DNA of 64,000 nucleotides from contig DBTZ01000060.1 of assembly GCA_002307315.1 (NCBI GenBank), positions 62,001 to 126,000 on the forward strand, read 5' to 3'. Source of the stretch: Alphaproteobacteria bacterium UBA1303. GTDB lineage: Bacteria > Pseudomonadota > Alphaproteobacteria > Micropepsales > Micropepsaceae. This document shows positions 44,079-53,093 of the stretch, piece by piece. Position 1 is the first letter of the stretch, and each line of letters begins with the position of its first letter. The translations under genes and the position numbers were made by a program. The notes beneath the pieces are model-generated. The model was given only the letters and a program-made list of their open reading frames with translations, had not been told where the DNA came from and made no database searches.

Positions 44079-44717
44079 AGCGCGGAATAAAGCGTCAAGC
44101 GCGGCCACAGCCGCCTTGGGGCCTTTGGGGCTATTCCAGACGCCGGAGGAAACCGCCAGAAAGTCCGCGCCCGCCTCGACCAATGGGGCGGCGTTTTCCG
44201 GCGTGATGCCGCCGATGGCGACGCATGGCACTACCATCACATCGGCCCACCATTTGACGATCTCGATGTCCGCCGGCGCGGCATCGGCCTTGGTTGCGGT
44301 CGGAAAGAAGGCGCCGAAAGCGATATAATCGGCGCCCGCCTCCGCCGCCGCCATCGCCAGATGCTTGGAGGCATGGCAGGTGACGCCGACGATTTTGTCC
44401 TTGCCGAGCAAATTGCGGGCCGCGGCATACGGAGTATCGCTTTGCCCGACATGCACGCCGTCGCACCCCAGCTTGGCGGCCAAGTCGGGCCGGTCGTTGA
44501 GGATAAAGGCGACGTTCCGCTCCACCACGATCGGCATCAGGATATCGACGGCGCGGGCGATGTCGTCGTCGGATGCCTCCTTGAGGCGCAACTGCAGGCA
44601 TGCCGCATCGCCGCCGTCGAGCGCGGCGCTCAGCGCGTTGGCGAAGCGTTTCGGCTCCAGCTTCGGCGGGGTGATCAAATACAGGCGGCAGCGCATCAAC
44701 GTTCGACACCCATCCAT
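44076..44717 (-). CDS. thiE: Thiamine-phosphate synthase family protein
   Basis: A 213-residue TIM-barrel protein joining the thiazole and pyrimidine halves of thiamine. LQLRLKEASDDDI, FILNDRPDLAAKLGCDGVHV, VTCHASKHLAMAAAEAGADY and AIGGITPENAAPLVEAGADF follow the family. In known ThiE the pyrophosphate loop is similar to QLRxK, seen here as QLRLK. The start may be 44717 or ATG 44696 (MRCRLYLITPP). It follows the cytochrome bc1 genes by 31-52 bases and may be cotranscribed. ThiE paralogues such as TenI look alike, so the activity is probable rather than certain. Confidence 0.85.
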   Translation of the reverse strand: MDGCRTLMRCRLYLITPPKLEPKRFANALSAALDGGDAACLQLRLKEASDDDIARAVDILMPIVVERNVAFILNDRPDLAAKLGCDGVHVGQSDTPYAAARNLLGKDKIVGVTCHASKHLAMAAAEAGADYIAFGAFFPTATKADAAPADIEIVKWWADVMVVPCVAIGGITPENAAPLVEAGADFLAVSSGVWNSPKGPKAAVAALDALFRA

Positions 44718-44748
44718 CGCATGGAACCGGGGACCTCGGCGGAAACGA

Positions 44749-45528
44749 TCATTTTCCCTTCCACACCTTGCGGTACGACAGGAACAGGAGGCCGGAAAAC
44801 AGGATCAGAAACGCGACGACCTCGAAGCCGAGGCGCTTGCGCTGCTCCATTTGCGGATCGGCGGCCCAGGCCAGGAAGGTGGCGACATCGTGCGCTTCCT
44901 GTTGCAACGAGGCATGCGTGCCGTCGGCATAGATCACCGCCTCCGAGGTCAAGGGCTGCGGCATGGCGATGGCCTGCCCCTCGAAATAGGGATTGAAGTT
45001 CAACCCTTCCTTGACCTTGACGCCTTTGGGCGGGTGTTCGACAAAGCCGACCAGGATCGAATACACGTAATCCACGCCGTCTTTGCGCGCCGCCGCCATC
45101 AGCGAAAGGTCGGGCGGCAACGCCCCGCTGTTGGAATTGCGCGCGGCTTGCTGGTTGGGAAACGGCGACGGAATGACATCGGCAAGCGTGGCGGGGCGCT
45201 GCAGACGCACCCCATTGTCGTCGGTTTCCTCGCCGGTTTCGTTGGGACCGGCGGCAACTTGGAAGCTATGGGCAATGGCCGCCGCCTCTTGCTCGCTGAA
45301 GCCGGGGCCGCCGGGCGCGGCCAGATCGCGGAACTTGAGATAGGTCAGCCCGTGGCAGGCCGAACAGACCTCGCGATAGATCTGGAAGCCGCGCTGCAGG
45401 CTGGCGCGGTCATAGGTACCGAACGGACCATTGAACGACCACGCTTGTTTTTGCGGCGGCTGCGCCGCGGTGGCGAGCGCCGGGGCGGCAAGCGCCAAGG
45501 CGAAAAGCAGCAAAAGGAGCTTTTTCAT
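44749..45528 (-). CDS. petC: Cytochrome c1 of the bc1 complex
   Basis: A 259-residue c-type cytochrome. The signal peptide is MKKLLLLLFALALAAPALA. The haem-binding CSACH is at residues 55-59. The conserved region with LPPDLSLMAAARKDGVDYVY and the haem-ligand Met region (GQAIAMPQPL) follow. A single C-terminal membrane anchor (VVAFLILFSGLLFLSY) holds it in the membrane facing the periplasm. It overlaps the petB stop by 4 bases (ATGA). Confidence 0.95.
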   Translation of the reverse strand: MKKLLLLLFALALAAPALATAAQPPQKQAWSFNGPFGTYDRASLQRGFQIYREVCSACHGLTYLKFRDLAAPGGPGFSEQEAAAIAHSFQVAAGPNETGEETDDNGVRLQRPATLADVIPSPFPNQQAARNSNSGALPPDLSLMAAARKDGVDYVYSILVGFVEHPPKGVKVKEGLNFNPYFEGQAIAMPQPLTSEAVIYADGTHASLQQEAHDVATFLAWAADPQMEQRKRLGFEVVAFLILFSGLLFLSYRKVWKGK

Positions 45529-46787
45529 GCCGCGCCCTCCTTGATCAGCACCGGCTGAGCGATGGTTTCCGGCGTCGGATCCGGCACCTCGATCCGCCCC
45601 AGGATCGGCATGACCAGCCAGAAGTAGGCGAAAAAGTAGAGCGTGGCGCAACGGCCGACCCAGACCAGCGGCAACGAAGCGACGCCCAGATGCAGCACCG
45701 CGGCAACCGGCTGCGAGCCGATATACCCGAGGGTCAGACAAGCGGCGACAAATCCCCAGAAAAACCAGCGCATCAAGGGCCGGTAGCGGCAAGAGCGCAC
45801 TTTCGAGGAGTCGAGCCAGGGCGCGAACAGCGGGCTTATAAATGCCCCCAGCAGCACCGCGACGCCCAGCAGCTTGAACGGAATGGCGCGCAGCATGGCG
45901 TAATAGGGCAGGAAGTACCATTCGGGCTGAATCTCGGCCGGCGTCACCAGCGGATTGGCGGGGGAGGAATTGTCGGGGCTGACCAGCGCGTCGGGCGCGT
46001 AGAACACCAGTGCGGCATATACGATCACGAACAGCGACAGGAAGAATGCGTCCTTGACGGTGAAATAGGGATGAAACGGCAGGGTATCCTGCTCGCCCGC
46101 AACGTCGATGCCGGCGGGGTTGTTGTTGCCCACCACATGCAGCGCCCAGATGTGCAAAGCCACCAGCGCGCAGATCACGAACGGCATCAGGGTATGCAGC
46201 GCGTAGAAGCGGGTCAGCGTCGGCGATCCCACCGCATAGCCGCCCCACAGCCATTGGGTGAGCGAATCCCCGACCAGCGGCAGCGAGCCGAACAGGCTGG
46301 TGATGACGGTGGCCGCCCAATACGACATCTGCCCCCAGGGCAGCACGTAGCCGAGAAACGCGGTGGCGACCATCGCCAGATAGATCAGCACGCCCAAGAT
46401 CCAGACGATCTCGCGCGGGGCCTTGTAGGAGCCGTAATAAAGACCGCGGAACAGATGGAGATACACCGCGACGAAGAACATGGTGGCGCCGGTGGCATGC
46501 AAAGAGCGGATCAGCCAGCCGTAGCTCACCTCGCGCACGATGTTCTGCACCGAGGCGAAGGCCAGACTGCCGTCGGCGACATAGTGCATCGCCAGCACGA
46601 TGCCGGTAACGATCTGCACGGCGAGAAAGAACGCCAGCATCGCCCCGAAGGTGTACCAGATGTTGAGGTTGCGCGGCGTCGGATAAACCACGAACTGATC
46701 GTAGACGAGACGCGGCAACGGCAGGCGGGAATCGAGCCAGCGGGTCAGGCCGTGTTTCGGCCGATAGATGGGTTGTCCGTCTGCCAT
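45525..46787 (-). CDS. petB: Cytochrome b of the bc1 complex
   Basis: A 420-residue, eight-helix membrane subunit carrying both b haems. Haem-ligand His pairs are in helices B and D (SLHATGATMFFVAVYLHLFR and RFYALHTLMPFVICALVALH). The Qo-site PEWY motif is present in IQPEWYFLPYYAMLRAIP. The start ATG lies 8 bases after the petA stop. It transfers electrons from ubiquinol to c1 while moving protons. Confidence 0.96.
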   Translation of the reverse strand: MADGQPIYRPKHGLTRWLDSRLPLPRLVYDQFVVYPTPRNLNIWYTFGAMLAFFLAVQIVTGIVLAMHYVADGSLAFASVQNIVREVSYGWLIRSLHATGATMFFVAVYLHLFRGLYYGSYKAPREIVWILGVLIYLAMVATAFLGYVLPWGQMSYWAATVITSLFGSLPLVGDSLTQWLWGGYAVGSPTLTRFYALHTLMPFVICALVALHIWALHVVGNNNPAGIDVAGEQDTLPFHPYFTVKDAFFLSLFVIVYAALVFYAPDALVSPDNSSPANPLVTPAEIQPEWYFLPYYAMLRAIPFKLLGVAVLLGAFISPLFAPWLDSSKVRSCRYRPLMRWFFWGFVAACLTLGYIGSQPVAAVLHLGVASLPLVWVGRCATLYFFAYFWLVMPILGRIEVPDPTPETIAQPVLIKEGAA

Positions 46788-46795
46788 GATACCCC

Positions 46796-47365
46796 CTAGC
46801 CGACCCTGATGCGGGTGCTCGACAAAAATGCATAAGGCGGCACGAACAGGTTCTGCGCCGCCGGGCCGGTGCGCACCCGGCCGGCGGTATCGAATTCCGA
46901 GCCGTGGCAGCGGCACAGCCAGCCGCCGTAACTTCCTTGCGGCGCCTCTGCCGTGCTGGCGGCCGGCGTACAGCCGAGGTGAGTGCAAACCCCGACCACC
47001 ACCAGCCATTCCGGTATGGCCGCCCGGTTGGCGTCGATCGCCGGGGCGTCTTCGGGCAGATTGGCGTTGCGCGCCAGTTTGTCGATCAAATCCTCCAGCC
47101 GGACATTGCGGGCGGCGGCGATCTCGGCCGGGGTGCGCCGGCGCACGATCAGGGGATGGCCGCGCCATTGCAGCACCTGCTGCTGGCCCGGCTTGACCGC
47201 GGAAATATCGGCCTCCAACACGGCGTCGGCGCGCGCGCCGCTCGACGGGTTCATCTGGTCGACCAACGGCCAAGCCACGCACGCCGTTCCCACCGCACCG
47301 GTCGTTCCGGTGGCGACATACAGAAAATCGCGCCGCGTGGGTTCGGGCTTTTCGGGATCGGCCAC
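46796..47365 (-). CDS. petA: Ubiquinol-cytochrome c reductase Rieske iron-sulfur subunit
   Basis: A 189-residue protein with a Tat-type anchor (TRRDFLYVATGTTGAVG) that stays as a membrane helix. The [2Fe-2S] ligands are in CTHLGC and CRCHGS, two Cys and two His. An insertion region lies between residues about 75 and 115. It is the first gene of petA-petB-petC. It starts 87 bases after the exonuclease gene on the same strand. Confidence 0.95.
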   Translation of the reverse strand: MADPEKPEPTRRDFLYVATGTTGAVGTACVAWPLVDQMNPSSGARADAVLEADISAVKPGQQQVLQWRGHPLIVRRRTPAEIAAARNVRLEDLIDKLARNANLPEDAPAIDANRAAIPEWLVVVGVCTHLGCTPAASTAEAPQGSYGGWLCRCHGSEFDTAGRVRTGPAAQNLFVPPYAFLSSTRIRVG

Positions 47366-47451
47366 GGCTCCACCCTTTCAGGGATTCGATCAAGCAATTG
47401 AACGCGACTGTCTATACGGATGGCCGGGGGGATGCAACGCATCGGGTTTGC

Positions 47452-47982
47452 TTACCCCGGCAAATACCCCGTTCTAAAATCGGGTTCTCCGATCTTTTCC
47501 AATGCCTTACGCACGATCTCGGCGCAGGCCAGCGCATCGAACCCCGCCCGGTGGTGACGTTCGAGGCCGATCTTAAGCGCGCCGCAGACATCGTCGAGCT
47601 TGGTCGGAAAGATGTTCCACACCCGCCGCGCCAGATTGACGGTGCATAGATAGGGCTGCGCCGGCAGGGACAGGCCGTAATAGGCGCAGGCCGCACGCAT
47701 CACCGAGCGGTCGAACGAGGCATTATGGGCGGCCAGGAAATCCGCGCCGTCGATGAATCGCTCGATGTCCGGCATCACGCCGGAAAAATCGGGCGCGTCC
47801 TTGACCATCTCCCAATCGATGCCGTGCAAATAGGTGAAGTTGAAGCGGCGCTCGGGCGGACGGATAAACCAGGAGACTTGTGCCGTCACCTTGCCGCCTT
47901 CGACCCGTGCAAGACCGATTTCGCAGGCGCTGTGGCGGCTGTAACTGGCGGTTTCGAAATCGAGGGCGACGAAGCTCAGCAT
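47452..47982 (-). CDS. DEDDh 3'-5' exonuclease (DnaQ-like)
   Basis: A 176-residue single-domain exonuclease. Exo I is ALDFETAS (Asp and Glu), Exo II is AAHNASFDRSVM, and Exo III has RHHRAGFDALACAEI with the His and Asp. It resembles stand-alone DNA polymerase III epsilon-like or RNase T-like nucleases; no polymerase-binding tail is visible. Divergent from trmL with a 44-base spacer. Confidence 0.9.
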   Translation of the reverse strand: MLSFVALDFETASYSRHSACEIGLARVEGGKVTAQVSWFIRPPERRFNFTYLHGIDWEMVKDAPDFSGVMPDIERFIDGADFLAAHNASFDRSVMRAACAYYGLSLPAQPYLCTVNLARRVWNIFPTKLDDVCGALKIGLERHHRAGFDALACAEIVRKALEKIGEPDFRTGYLPG

Positions 47983-48026
47983 GTCCGATCTATCTTTTCT
48001 CCGCGCCCGAATGTAAAGCGGACGAA

Positions 48027-48473
48027 ATGCGCATCGCCCTCTATCAGCCCGATATTCCCGGCAACACCGGCGCCCTGATCCGCCTCGCCGCCGGCTTCGG
48101 GGTTGGTCTCGACATCATCGAGCCGTGCGGTTTCTTATTCAACGACAAAGGGTTAAGACGCGCCGGGATGGATTATATCGAGCTTGCCGCCGTTGTACGC
48201 CACCCCTCCTGGGAGGCGTTTCTTTCCGCCCACGGGGATAAGCGTCTGGTGCTTCTCACCACCAAGGGGGCCGTCCCCTACACCGATTTTGCCTTTTCCC
48301 CCGACGATGTACTGATCCTCGGCCGCGAAACCGCCGGGGTTCCCGACGAGGTCCATGCGCGGGCCGATGCCGCCTTGCGCATTCCCCTGAAGACCCGCTC
48401 GCTCAATGTGGCGATGGCGGGGGCCATCGTTCTTGCCGAAGCCTTGCGCCGGACCAAGGGGTTTCCGCCGTAA
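48027..48473 (+). CDS. trmL: tRNA (cytidine(34)-2'-O)-methyltransferase
   Basis: A 148-residue SPOUT-fold enzyme methylating the wobble nucleotide of some tRNA-Leu. The N-terminal MRIALYQPDIPGNTGALIRL and the knot region LILGRETAGVPDEVHARAD, followed by IPLKTRSLNVAMAGAIVLAE, are diagnostic. The frame is open upstream, but MRIALYQPDIPGNTG is the family start. Confidence 0.94.
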   Translation: MRIALYQPDIPGNTGALIRLAAGFGVGLDIIEPCGFLFNDKGLRRAGMDYIELAAVVRHPSWEAFLSAHGDKRLVLLTTKGAVPYTDFAFSPDDVLILGRETAGVPDEVHARADAALRIPLKTRSLNVAMAGAIVLAEALRRTKGFPP

Positions 48474-48572
48474 AGCGGTTTTTTTGTATGGCCGTCTGGA
48501 AAACGCTGCTTGCAATGCCTACATAGATTCTTCGCGGCCCCTCCAGCGTTTTTTCGTATAAGGACATTGTTT

Positions 48573-49253
48573 TTGCTCGATATTTTTTCAAACGGCGGCC
48601 TGTTTGCGCTTTTGCAGGTCATCTTCATCGACATCGTGCTGGCCGGCGACAACGCCCTGGTGATCGGCATGTCGGCGGCGCATGTCGCGCTGAAAGATCG
48701 CCATCGGGTCATCTTCTGGGGCCTGGTGGTGGCGGTGGTGCTGCGGGTGATCCTGGCGGTCGGTGCGGTCGAGCTGTTGCGTTATTCCTGGGTGATGCTG
48801 GCCGGCGGCTTGCTGCTGTTGTGGGTGTGCTGGCGGCTGCTGCGCGACATCAAACATCACGGCGAAATTGCCAAGGCGGCCAAACGCGAAGAAGCCCCGC
48901 CGCAGGCGCTGCCGCACGCCAAGGCGATGCGCCGCGCCATCTTGAGCATCGCCGCCGCCGACGTGTCGATGTCACTCGACAACGTGCTGGCGGTCGCCGC
49001 CGCCTCGATGAGGTCCGACGGCGGCGCCCATGTCGAAATTCTGGCGATCGGGTTGATGCTGTCGATCGCGCTGATGGGGTTGGCCGCCAATGTCATCGCC
49101 CGGCTTTTGAACCGCTACCATTGGATCAGCTATGCCGGTCTTGTCATCGTGCTGTACGTGGCGGTGCGCATGATCTGGCACGGAGCCGAACGGCTGCATC
49201 AGTCCGGCGCCGTCGAACAGATGATGCTGTGGGCGCACGGCTTGGGGGCTTAA
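48573..49253 (+). CDS. TerC family integral membrane protein (YjbE-like)
   Basis: About 226 residues with seven hydrophobic segments. The two conserved acidic motifs are LQVIFIDIVLAGDNALVIG and AADVSMSLDNVLAVAA, typical of TerC proteins associated with metal (Mn) export and protein metalation. No ATG fits: TTG at 48573, 8 bases after AAGGA, gives the family-like start LLDIFSNG. The alternative ATG at 48510 adds 21 atypical residues. Convergent with the CCA-adding gene, with only one base between the stops. Confidence 0.87.
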   Translation: MLDIFSNGGLFALLQVIFIDIVLAGDNALVIGMSAAHVALKDRHRVIFWGLVVAVVLRVILAVGAVELLRYSWVMLAGGLLLLWVCWRLLRDIKHHGEIAKAAKREEAPPQALPHAKAMRRAILSIAAADVSMSLDNVLAVAAASMRSDGGAHVEILAIGLMLSIALMGLAANVIARLLNRYHWISYAGLVIVLYVAVRMIWHGAERLHQSGAVEQMMLWAHGLGA

Positions 49254-49254
49254 G

Positions 49255-50475
49255 CTATTTTTTGACGGCGTCTCGTGCGGCCCGTTTCAGCCGTTCCCGA
49301 AGCGCGAAGGCGTCGGCGGGAAAACCGCTTTCGATCCACCATTCTTCGACTTCGGCCAGCACTTTCCCCACCTGCGGCCCTTCCGGCACGCCGGCGTCCA
49401 TCGCATCGCGCCCGGTTAGGGGAAAGCGCGGTGAAGCGAAGAAATCGGCGATCTCCAAAAGCGCGCACCACGCGCCGTCATGGCCGGGGTCGGCATCGCC
49501 CGCCCAGTTGAGGAAAAGCCGGTCGTTGAACGTTTGCACCCCCAGCCGGTACAGCAGTTTGCGCGCCTCGCCGTGCGGCAGCGAGGGAGCGACGATCCCG
49601 GCGGCCTTCGATGCCGCAGCCAGCCTGTCCTTTTGCGCATTCGACAGCCGCCAGCGCTCGGCCACCGCCGCGTCGGGCCGAAGCGACGCCAGACGCAGCA
49701 ACGGATCGGGCAGAAAACCGTGCGTGCGGTCGATCAGCGCCAACCGTTCCAGGCGGTCGAGAACCGGCGCTGCAAGACCGATTTCGCTTAAAATTCCCGC
49801 TTCCGCCATCGCCCCTAAGGCAAAGGCGGGCGAGGATGCCGCCAACAGCTTCAGCATCTCCTTGGCGATCCGCTCGCCGGACAATTGGCGAAGGCCGGCG
49901 CGCCCCGCCGCCGCCGCCGCAAGCGCCGCCCGATCGAGCGGTCCGCCGCCGTACCAGACGTGAAAGCGGAACAGTCGCAAGATGCGGAGATAATCCTCGG
50001 CGATGCGCCGGTCCGGCTCGCCGACGAAGCGCACCCGCCGCGCCGGCAAATCCTCCAGACCGCCGACGAAATCGAAGATTTCGCCGGCCTGGTCGGCATA
50101 GAGCGCATTGATGGTGAAATCGCGTCTTTGTGCGTCTTCGCGCCAGTCGTCGGTGAAGACGACCTCGGCATGACGGCCGAAAGATCGCACGTCGCGGCGC
50201 AAGGTGGTGATTTCGAACGGCTTGCCGTCGGCCACCGCGGTGACGGTGCCGTGGCTGATGCCGGTGGGAACCGCCTTGACCCCCGCCGCCGTCAGCTTGG
50301 CCGTCACGCGGTCGGGCGGAAGCGGCGTGGCGATGTCGATGTCGTCGACCGGCTGGCCCATCAGCGCGTTGCGCACCGCCCCGCCGACGAAGCGGGCGTT
50401 GTTTTCCAGCGCGGCCATCACCTTCCGGCACGCGGGCGAACGCATCCAGGCATGGCGGGCGGGATCGAGCTTCAT
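49255..50475 (-). CDS. CCA-adding tRNA nucleotidyltransferase/poly(A) polymerase family protein
   Basis: A 406-residue class II nucleotidyltransferase. The catalytic motif is FVGGAVRNALMGQPVDDIDI with the metal-binding Asp pair, followed by RRDFTINALYAD and EDYLRILRLFRFH. C-terminal helices follow. It adds or repairs the 3' CCA of tRNA, or could be a PcnB-like polymerase. It overlaps the upstream Nudix stop by 4 bases (ATGA). Confidence 0.92.
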   Translation of the reverse strand: MKLDPARHAWMRSPACRKVMAALENNARFVGGAVRNALMGQPVDDIDIATPLPPDRVTAKLTAAGVKAVPTGISHGTVTAVADGKPFEITTLRRDVRSFGRHAEVVFTDDWREDAQRRDFTINALYADQAGEIFDFVGGLEDLPARRVRFVGEPDRRIAEDYLRILRLFRFHVWYGGGPLDRAALAAAAAGRAGLRQLSGERIAKEMLKLLAASSPAFALGAMAEAGILSEIGLAAPVLDRLERLALIDRTHGFLPDPLLRLASLRPDAAVAERWRLSNAQKDRLAAASKAAGIVAPSLPHGEARKLLYRLGVQTFNDRLFLNWAGDADPGHDGAWCALLEIADFFASPRFPLTGRDAMDAGVPEGPQVGKVLAEVEEWWIESGFPADAFALRERLKRAARDAVKK

Positions 50476-51044
50476 GCGCGGACCCTTCGCGCCAGATCGG
50501 CGACGATCGCGGCGGTCGCCCCCCAAATGCGGCAATCGCCGAAATGGAAAACCGGAAATTTGCGCACCATCCCCTGCCATTGGCATTCTTCCTCGCGGCA
50601 ATGGGTGGGATCGAGGAAGAACGTCAGGGGCGCTTCGAAAATACCGGCAACCTCGCGCTCGTCGGGGGCCAAGGTGAAGCCTTCGCTCACCAGCCCGACC
50701 ACCGGGCGGATGGCGAAGCCGGTGGCGGTGCCGGCGATACTCAAGTAGCCCTGAACGCTGACGAAAGCGGCCTCGATGCCGGTTTCTTCGTACAGTTCGC
50801 GCAAAGCGGTGGCGTCCGGCCCGGTGTCGCTGGTCTCCTCTACTCCGCCGGGGAAACTGATCTGGCCGGGGTGGCGCACCAGCTTGTCGCTGCGCAGGGT
50901 AAACAACAGAACGGGCTCGGCGTGCAGCACGATCGGCACCAGCACCGCCGCCGGCGGCATAAATCCGGGCGAGGGCGCAAAGACGTCGAGCCGGGATTTC
51001 AGCCCGGGAAGCCCGGATTCCGCCGAAAATGCCTGACCGTTCAT
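50472..51044 (-). CDS. Nudix hydrolase, CoA pyrophosphatase-like
   Basis: A 190-residue Nudix protein. The Nudix box is GGVEETSDTGPDATALRELY followed by EETGI, preceded by the KLVRHPGQISFPGG motif that marks the CoA-diphosphatase (NudL/YeaB) group. The ATG at 51044 gives the usual N-terminus; an ATG at 51092 would add 16 residues. Coupled to the CCA-adding gene downstream and divergent from moxR. Confidence 0.9.
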   Translation of the reverse strand: MNGQAFSAESGLPGLKSRLDVFAPSPGFMPPAAVLVPIVLHAEPVLLFTLRSDKLVRHPGQISFPGGVEETSDTGPDATALRELYEETGIEAAFVSVQGYLSIAGTATGFAIRPVVGLVSEGFTLAPDEREVAGIFEAPLTFFLDPTHCREEECQWQGMVRKFPVFHFGDCRIWGATAAIVADLARRVRA

Positions 51045-51155
51045 GCCGTCGCCTTCGCCGTTCTTGCCTGCGCCGGAGCCGGCGCGGTACATAAGCGGTA
51101 AATCTCCGCGCCATAGATTAGTGGCGAGACGCCGCCCTTCGCAACATTAGGACAT

Positions 51156-52166
51156 ATGACTTCGATGAACGATAGCGCCGGGGAACCGTTTAGCGGACCA
51201 GCCGTACAGGCGGCGGAAAATATCGCCGCCGCGCTTGCAGCGGTGCGCACCGGCATCGAAAAGGTCATTTTCGGCCAGGATTCCGTGATCGAAGAGGCGC
51301 TGATCGCCCTGATCGCCGGCGGCCACGGATTGATCATCGGCGTGCCCGGCCTGGCCAAGACCAAGCTGGTGGAGGCGATCGGAATAACCCTGGGGCTGGA
51401 ATGGAAGCGCATCCAGTTCACCCCGGATTTGATGCCCGCCGACATCATCGGATCGGAAATCCTCGACGAGGAGGCGGGCCACCGCAGCTTCCGTTTCGTC
51501 AAGGGGCCGGTGTTCGCCCAACTGCTGATGGCCGACGAGATCAACCGCGCCTCTCCCCGCACCCAATCGGCACTGCTGCAGGCGATGCAGGAACGCCAGG
51601 TCACGGTGGCGGGCGAACGTTTCGATTTGCCGAAGCCGTTCCACGTTCTTGCCACCCAGAATCCGCTGGAACAAGAAGGCACCTATCCCTTGCCGGAGGC
51701 CCAGCTCGACCGCTTTTTGCTGCAGATCGACATCGGCTATCCCGACAAGGCGGCGGAAAAGGAAATGCTGATCGCCACCACCTTCGACGAAGAAAAAAAG
51801 CCCGAACCCGTCGCCACGCCGGAGCTTCTGGTGCAGGCCCAGGCTTTGGTGCGGCGCATCCCGGTGGGCGAGGCGGTGGTCGAGGCGATCTTGAATCTGG
51901 TGCGCGCGGCCAGGCCCGACCAAGGGGGCGACGCAGAGTTGCGCGATGTCGTCTCCTGGGGACCGGGGCCGCGCGCCAGCCAAGCCTTCATGCTGGCGGT
52001 ACGCGCCCGCGCGCTGCTGGATGGGCGCTTCGCCCCCTCGGGCGACGACGTGGCTGCCCTGGCCGCACCGGTGCTGCGCCACCGCATGGCCCTCAGCTTC
52101 GCCGCCCGGGCGGACGGCTTGAGCGTGACCTCGGTGATAGACCGGTTGTGCCGGACGTATCTATAA
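51156..52166 (+). CDS. MoxR family AAA+ ATPase
   Basis: A 336-residue MoxR ATPase. Walker A has the MoxR form GVPGLAKTKLVEA, Walker B is LLMADEINRASPRTQSALLQ, and sensor 1 lies in HVLATQNPLEQEGTYPLPEA. It is the first gene of a four-gene run with a DUF58 protein and two large membrane proteins, the standard arrangement for MoxR/VWA chaperone-like systems that act on metal-containing or envelope proteins. Confidence 0.94.
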   Translation: MTSMNDSAGEPFSGPAVQAAENIAAALAAVRTGIEKVIFGQDSVIEEALIALIAGGHGLIIGVPGLAKTKLVEAIGITLGLEWKRIQFTPDLMPADIIGSEILDEEAGHRSFRFVKGPVFAQLLMADEINRASPRTQSALLQAMQERQVTVAGERFDLPKPFHVLATQNPLEQEGTYPLPEAQLDRFLLQIDIGYPDKAAEKEMLIATTFDEEKKPEPVATPELLVQAQALVRRIPVGEAVVEAILNLVRAARPDQGGDAELRDVVSWGPGPRASQAFMLAVRARALLDGRFAPSGDDVAALAAPVLRHRMALSFAARADGLSVTSVIDRLCRTYL

Positions 52167-52181
52167 TGGCGGACATTTAAG

Positions 52182-53093
52182 ATGGCGGGCGAACGGGACC
52201 GACGCCGCGCATCGTCCTCAGGCGCCGCCGAAGCGCTGGCTGCGGCCTTGCCACCCCTGACGGTGCGCGCCGAGGCCCTCGCCTCCTCGATCAGCCTCGG
52301 CCTGCACGGACGGCGCAAAGGCGGCATCGGTCAGAGCTTCTGGCAGTTCCATCGCTACCGGATTGAGGATTCTCCGTCCCACATCGATTGGCGGCAATCG
52401 GCGCGCTCGCAGCACCTTTATGTGCGCGAACGCGAATGGGAGGCGGCGCAATCGGTCTATCTCTGGCGCGCCGGCGGGCCGTCGATGCGTTTCGCCTCGG
52501 AGCCGGGCCGCGAAACCAAACTCGACCGCGCAACGTTGCTGACGCTGGCGCTGTCGGCCCTTTTGATCCGCGGCGGCGAACGGGTGGCGCTGTGCGGAGA
52601 AAAGGATGCGCCGGCCGCTTCGCGCGCCGCCTATCTTCGCATCGCCCATGCCTTGTGCGAACGCGCACCCGCCGATGACGCGCTGCCGCCCGATGCCGAT
52701 CTCGCGCGCAACGCCCAATTCGTCTGGTTCGGCGATTTTCTCGAACCCGTGAACGAAATCGAAGCCGTTCTCCGCCGATTGATCCGGTTCGGCGTCCACG
52801 GCCGGCTAGTACATATCGTCGATCCCGCCGAGGAAGACTTTCCCTACATCGGCCGCACCCGCTTCGAAGCCCCGACGGGCGGCGAAACCCATCTTTTCGG
52901 CCGCGCCGAGACCGTCGGCGGGGCCTATCGCCGGCGCTTTGCCGCGCGGATCGAGACGATTTCGCAGATGGCGCGCAGCTTGAACTGGTCCTACCTCAGA
53001 CACCGCACCGACCGGCCGGCCAAGACCGCGCTGACCGCTCTCTTTGCCGATCTGTCCGGCGCGCCCGCCTTTCCCGGCGAGGGCGGCGCATGA
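52182..53093 (+). CDS. DUF58 domain-containing protein
   Basis: A 303-residue DUF58 protein, a VWA-like partner of MoxR. The central motif, GQSFWQFHRYRIEDSPSHID followed by WRQSARS, is the family signature, which usually reads GxGxxFxxxRxYxxGDxxxxIDWxxSAR. No membrane segment is evident. It starts 15 bases after moxR and overlaps the next gene by 4 bases. Confidence 0.9.
   Translation: MAGERDRRRASSSGAAEALAAALPPLTVRAEALASSISLGLHGRRKGGIGQSFWQFHRYRIEDSPSHIDWRQSARSQHLYVREREWEAAQSVYLWRAGGPSMRFASEPGRETKLDRATLLTLALSALLIRGGERVALCGEKDAPAASRAAYLRIAHALCERAPADDALPPDADLARNAQFVWFGDFLEPVNEIEAVLRRLIRFGVHGRLVHIVDPAEEDFPYIGRTRFEAPTGGETHLFGRAETVGGAYRRRFAARIETISQMARSLNWSYLRHRTDRPAKTALTALFADLSGAPAFPGEGGA

Noticed and set aside
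44717..44748. A TPP riboswitch before thiE
   Set aside because: Only about 31-52 bases separate thiE from petC, too short for the riboswitch, and no thi-box sequence is visible.
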